Of a stretch of DNA of 64,000 nt, positions 61,144-64,000 are shown in pieces. The notes below the pieces were generated by a model, which saw only the letters and a list, made by a program, of their open reading frames with translations, did not search any database and was not told the DNA's origin. The translations under genes were made by a program, and so were the position numbers. This stretch comes from Lachnospiraceae bacterium (GTDB lineage: Bacteria; Bacillota; Clostridia; Lachnospirales; Lachnospiraceae): positions 92,195-156,194 of the forward strand of contig CAJTCL010000011.1 of assembly GCA_910575005.1 (NCBI GenBank), given 5' to 3'. How positions within the stretch are numbered: the stretch's first letter is position 1; each line of letters opens with the position of its first letter.

Positions 61144-62175
61144 ATGGAGAACAGCCAAAAGGATGTAGTGATTCTGGCGATTGAGAGCTCTTGTGATGAG
61201 ACAGCGGCGGCAGTAGTGCGAAATGGCAGAGAGGTGTTGTCTAATGTGATTTCATCTCAGATTGCGCTGCACACGTTGTATGGTGGAGTTGTGCCGGAAA
61301 TTGCATCCAGGAAGCATATTGAAAAAATTAATCAGGTGATAGAGGAAGCTTTGACACAGGCTCATATGGATTTAACAGAGATGGATGCAATTGCAGTGAC
61401 CTATGGACCAGGATTGGTGGGAGCTCTTTTGGTAGGTGTGGCGGAGGCAAAAGCGATTGCTTATGCAGCAGGGAAGCCTTTGATTGGTGTACATCATATT
61501 GAGGGACACATCAGTGCAAATTATATTGAAAATAGAGAACTAGAACCGCCATTTTTATGTCTTGTGGTTTCTGGAGGACATACACATCTGGTAGTGGTTG
61601 AGGACTATGGGAGTTATAAAATTGTCGGAAGAACTAGAGATGACGCTGCCGGAGAAGCTTTTGATAAGGTGGCAAGAGCTATTGGCTTGGGTTATCCAGG
61701 AGGCCCTAAGATTGAGAAAATCTCTAAGGAAGGTAATCCAGAAGCAATTGCTTTTCCGCGAGCGAAGATAGAAGATCATCCTTATGATTTTAGTTTTAGC
61801 GGAGTAAAATCGGCTGTATTAAATTATATCAATGGATGTCAGATGAAACAGATTCCCATTGTACAGGCAGATGTCGCTGCTTCTTTTCAGAAGGCGGTGA
61901 CAGATGTGCTAATTGAACATGCTATGATGGCAGTGGAAGAGTTTCATATGGATAAATTTGCTATTGCTGGCGGTGTGGCTTCCAATAGCACACTGCGCAA
62001 TGGGATGCGGGATGCCTGTGAGAAAAAGGGAGTGAAGTTCTACTATCCTTCCCCTATTTTATGTACAGATAATGCGGCAATGATTGGCACAGCAGCTTAC
62101 TATGAGTATCTAGCAGGCAGGCATGATGGCTGGGACTTGAATGCCGTCCCCAATCTCAAATTAGGAGAACGTTAA
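61144..62175 (+). CDS. tsaD: tRNA threonylcarbamoyltransferase TsaD
   Basis: The 343-residue catalytic subunit that transfers threonylcarbamoyl to A37 of tRNAs reading ANN codons. Features are [15 protein letters not shown], the iron-binding [35 protein letters not shown] and the [12 protein letters not shown] loop. The start at 61144 follows GGAGGAAAGC; an ATG at 61132 overlaps that site. Its TAA overlaps the ATG of ispD. Confidence 0.96.
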   Translation: MENSQKDVVILAIESSCDETAAAVVRNGREVLSNVISSQIALHTLYGGVVPEIASRKHIEKINQVIEEALTQAHMDLTEMDAIAVTYGPGLVGALLVGVAEAKAIAYAAGKPLIGVHHIEGHISANYIENRELEPPFLCLVVSGGHTHLVVVEDYGSYKIVGRTRDDAAGEAFDKVARAIGLGYPGGPKIEKISKEGNPEAIAFPRAKIEDHPYDFSFSGVKSAVLNYINGCQMKQIPIVQADVAASFQKAVTDVLIEHAMMAVEEFHMDKFAIAGGVASNSTLRNGMRDACEKKGVKFYYPSPILCTDNAAMIGTAAYYEYLAGRHDGWDLNAVPNLKLGER

Positions 62176-62897
62176 TGGGAAAGAAAAAGTTTGCTGTCAT
62201 TGTGCTTTCTGCAGGCAGAGGAACACGTATGCAGGCCAATGTGCCAAAACAGTATTTGTCGCTGGCAGGAAAGCCTGTGCTTTACTATGCCTTAGATGCC
62301 TTTGAAAAGAGCAGGGCAGAGGAAATTATTTTGGTATCTGGAAAAGAAGAAGTGGACTACTGTCAGAATGAGATCGTAAACAAATATGGTTTTACTAAGG
62401 TCAGAGCGGTAGTGCCAGGTGGAAAAGAGCGTTATCACTCTGTGTTTTGCGGCCTTTTGCAGCTTAAGAAGATGGGGCGGCAGCCAGACTATGTGATGAT
62501 ACATGATGGTGCCCGTCCGTTTGTAGATCAGGCAACGATTGAGTGCTGCGCACAGACAGCAGTAAAAGATCAGGCTTGTGTGGCTGGAATGCCAGTAAAA
62601 GACACGATTAAAATTGTAGATAGGGAGCAGTTTTCAATAGAGACTCCTCAGAGAAGCCAAGTCTGGCAGATACAGACACCACAAGTGTTTGCATTTTCAT
62701 TAATTTACCAAGCATATCAAGAACTTTTACAACGTGAAGAACAAGGACATATTATTTCTGTGACGGATGATGCAATGGTGGTGGAGCAGATTTTAAAGAC
62801 TAAGGTGCGTTTGGTGGAGGGCTCTTATAAAAATATAAAGATTACCACGCCAGAGGATTTAGAAATGGCACAGATATTTTTAAAAAATAATGTATGA
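62175..62897 (+). CDS. ispD: 2-C-methyl-D-erythritol 4-phosphate cytidylyltransferase
   Basis: A 240-residue enzyme of the MEP isoprenoid pathway, joining CTP and methylerythritol phosphate. It shows VIVLSAGRGTRMQANVPKQYL, VPGGKERYHSVFCGL, HDGARPFV and TDDAMVVE. Isoprenoid precursors feed undecaprenyl phosphate, the carrier used by the sugar transferase at 14528. The ATG overlaps the stop of tsaD (TAATG). Confidence 0.95.
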   Translation: MGKKKFAVIVLSAGRGTRMQANVPKQYLSLAGKPVLYYALDAFEKSRAEEIILVSGKEEVDYCQNEIVNKYGFTKVRAVVPGGKERYHSVFCGLLQLKKMGRQPDYVMIHDGARPFVDQATIECCAQTAVKDQACVAGMPVKDTIKIVDREQFSIETPQRSQVWQIQTPQVFAFSLIYQAYQELLQREEQGHIISVTDDAMVVEQILKTKVRLVEGSYKNIKITTPEDLEMAQIFLKNNV

Positions 62898-62934
62898 TAG
62901 GATTCTGATGATAGTTGAACAGTTACATATAGTA

Positions 62935-63103
62935 ACAGTTCAGTTCGTGTTCTTTAAACAAGTCACAGACCGCCTAAAAGCAGACTATCCGCTGCTCAAG
63001 CAGCTTCTGTCTGAGGCTTAATGGGCGCTCCACTCATCAATCAGATTATGTATTCATCATACTTGTATGAAAGCACACATAATCTGATTGATGGCTGAAC
63101 TGT
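62935..63103. repeat. Structured 169-bp element with terminal inverted repeats
   Basis: The outer 9-base arms ACAGTTCAG (62935-62943) and CTGAACTGT (63095-63103) are exact inverses. Inside lies a perfect 17-bp stem (63035-63051 with 63077-63093). The whole fills most of the gap between ispD and the tRNA promoter. It has the build of a small MITE-like element or a structured RNA; no target duplication is clear. Confidence 0.6.
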
Positions 63104-63133
63104 AAAAAAATGTAATTAATTTAAAAAAAGCTA

Positions 63134-63162
63134 TTGACAAATGAAAAGTGTTTTGCTAAAAT
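63134..63162 (+). promoter_or_regulatory. Promoter of the tRNA-Ser genes
   Basis: TTGACA at 63134-63139 and TAAAAT at 63157-63162, spacer 17, with the same TTGACAAAT start as the two rRNA promoters downstream. Confidence 0.75.
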
Positions 63163-63228
63163 CATATTTGCGCTGTTGAAGTTAAGACAAGCAATTAGAG
63201 CTGGTCTATACAGTGGATATAGTGATAA

Positions 63229-63314
63229 GGAGAGGTGTCCGAGTGGTTTAAGGAGCTGGTCTTGAAAACCAGTGATTCCGAAAGGGACCGTGGGTTCGAA
63301 TCCCACCTTCTCCG
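63229..63314 (+). tRNA. tRNA-Ser (anticodon TGA)
   Basis: An 86-base class II tRNA. The acceptor GGAGAGG pairs with the 3' CTTCTCC, with G as discriminator; the anticodon loop is CTTGAAAAC with TGA; a long variable arm (TGATTCCGAAAGGGACCG) precedes the T arm GGGTTCGAATCCC. CCA is not encoded, so the end must be made by RNase Z and CCA-adding enzyme. Confidence 0.97.
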
Positions 63315-63437
63315 TTAAATAAAACATCACTCCATTAGATATTTAACTTTGTTATTAGTATTCCTTGAGTGGTTATACTGCAAAGTGACAATAAGTTCAA
63401 TAGCATTAGCTTAATAGTGTGAACTATTCTGCCACAT

Positions 63438-63527
63438 GGAGAAGTACCCAAGCTGGCCGAAGGGACACCCCTGGAAAGGGTGCAGGTCGTTAATAGCGGC
63501 GCGAGGGTTCAAATCCCTCCTTCTCCG
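63438..63527 (+). tRNA. tRNA-Ser (anticodon GGA)
   Basis: A 90-base class II tRNA: acceptor GGAGAAG with CTTCTCC, anticodon loop CTGGAAA reading GGA, long variable arm TGCAGGTCGTTAATAGCGGCG, T arm GGGTTCAAATCCC. CCA is not encoded. It is 123 bases after the first tRNA-Ser and probably shares its transcript. Confidence 0.96.
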
Positions 63528-63573
63528 TTTCTTAAGTAATAAAAATGTTATTTGAAAAAAGTTAAAAAAGGTA

Positions 63574-63602
63574 TTGACAAATAAAAAATAACATGATAAA
63601 AT
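63574..63602 (+). promoter_or_regulatory. rRNA operon promoter P1
   Basis: TTGACA at 63574-63579 and TAAAAT at 63597-63602 with a 17-base spacer. Confidence 0.8.
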
Positions 63603-63663
63603 GCTTAAGCTGGTTGCGACAAGACATGATACGACTTGAAGCAACAAAAAAATAAAAAAGTTG

Positions 63664-63692
63664 TTGACAAATAAAGACAGTTATGATATACT
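63664..63692 (+). promoter_or_regulatory. rRNA operon promoter P2
   Basis: TTGACA at 63664-63669 and TATACT at 63687-63692 with a 17-base spacer, 90 bases after P1. The leader from here to about 63907 contains a TTGATAACTGAACAGTG segment common in clostridial pre-16S leaders. Confidence 0.88.
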
Positions 63693-63907
63693 ATAAAAGC
63701 TGTCGCACAAGACAACAAAAACAACCTTGATAACTGAACAGTGAAATAACCTTGAAAGATTCAAAAGAGTTTCCGTTAGAAATAACGGCAAAGCCAATGA
63801 GAGTTGGCAGAATATTCAAGAACAGCATTGAGAGATGCGACCTAAAAACAGTAAGCCAGACGTAAGGGACTTTTCAAAAGAAAAGGACCAGAAGTCGGGA
63901 AAACACT

Positions 63908-64000
<93 letters not shown>

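Overview
The window reads as a chromosomal segment of a low-GC Gram-positive anaerobe of the Lachnospiraceae type (class Clostridia). The evidence is the 5' end of a 16S rRNA gene at the right edge, strong AGGAGG ribosome binding sites, clostridial gene neighbourhoods (tsaE-tsaB-rimI, tsaD, hom preceded by an ACT-domain gene, DUF975 and YcxB membrane proteins) and FN3-rich cell-wall hydrolases. The genus cannot be fixed from the 93 bases of 16S present.

Layout. (1) 1-1987: a two-gene ATPase cassette whose second gene ends in a RelE/HigB-like toxin domain. (2) 2155-18715: cell-envelope region with two LytR-CpsA-Psr (LCP) ligases flanking an FN3 surface protein, a diguanylate cyclase, an FN3 amidase, an FN3 glucosaminidase, three glycosyltransferases and an undecaprenyl-phosphate sugar transferase; glmS follows. 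(3) 20810-21959: a truncated WYL regulator abutting a YCII-like gene. (4) 22079-27880: HtrA protease, carbamate kinase, pyruvate kinase, lipoprotein amidase. (5) 27928-29890: a second ATPase cassette, whose partner looks like a PD-(D/E)XK nuclease. (6) 29897-32011, minus strand: an ArsR/SdpI/DNA-alkylation-repair/Ogt operon behind a promoter framed by two near-identical palindromes. (7) 32193-41795: prfB (with its programmed frameshift), ACT-domain protein, hom, a phosphoglycerate-mutase-like gene, membrane proteins and tex. (8) 41855-47749: an accessory island holding an EcoRV-like restriction-modification system with one frameshift in each gene, a shortened Uma2 gene, kptA, an IS607 element with a deleted tnpB, tandem 71/72-bp repeats, and a NADAR-type protein of the DarT1-associated family. 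(9) 47820-54863: FMN riboswitch, ribU, ribD-ribE-ribBA-ribH, then a phosphoribosyltransferase and a StiP-type protease gene that appear to sit in the same operon; a CitE-like aldolase gene of the same Ter-linked gene set converges on them. (10) 56383-62897: small genes, the t6A tRNA-modification genes tsaE, tsaB and tsaD, rimI, rnz and ispD. (11) 63229-64000: two tRNA-Ser genes, tandem rRNA promoters and the start of rrs.

The best candidates for undescribed biology are the two ATPase-effector pairs (40-1987 and 27928-29890). The clearest decay story is the EcoRV-like system, where both methyltransferase and endonuclease carry one single-base frameshift. Several repeat or RNA-structure elements (46608-46750, 56152-56270, 58636-58743, 62935-63103) are not explained by the genes around them. 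All family names come from recognising motifs in the translated sequence; no database search was run.
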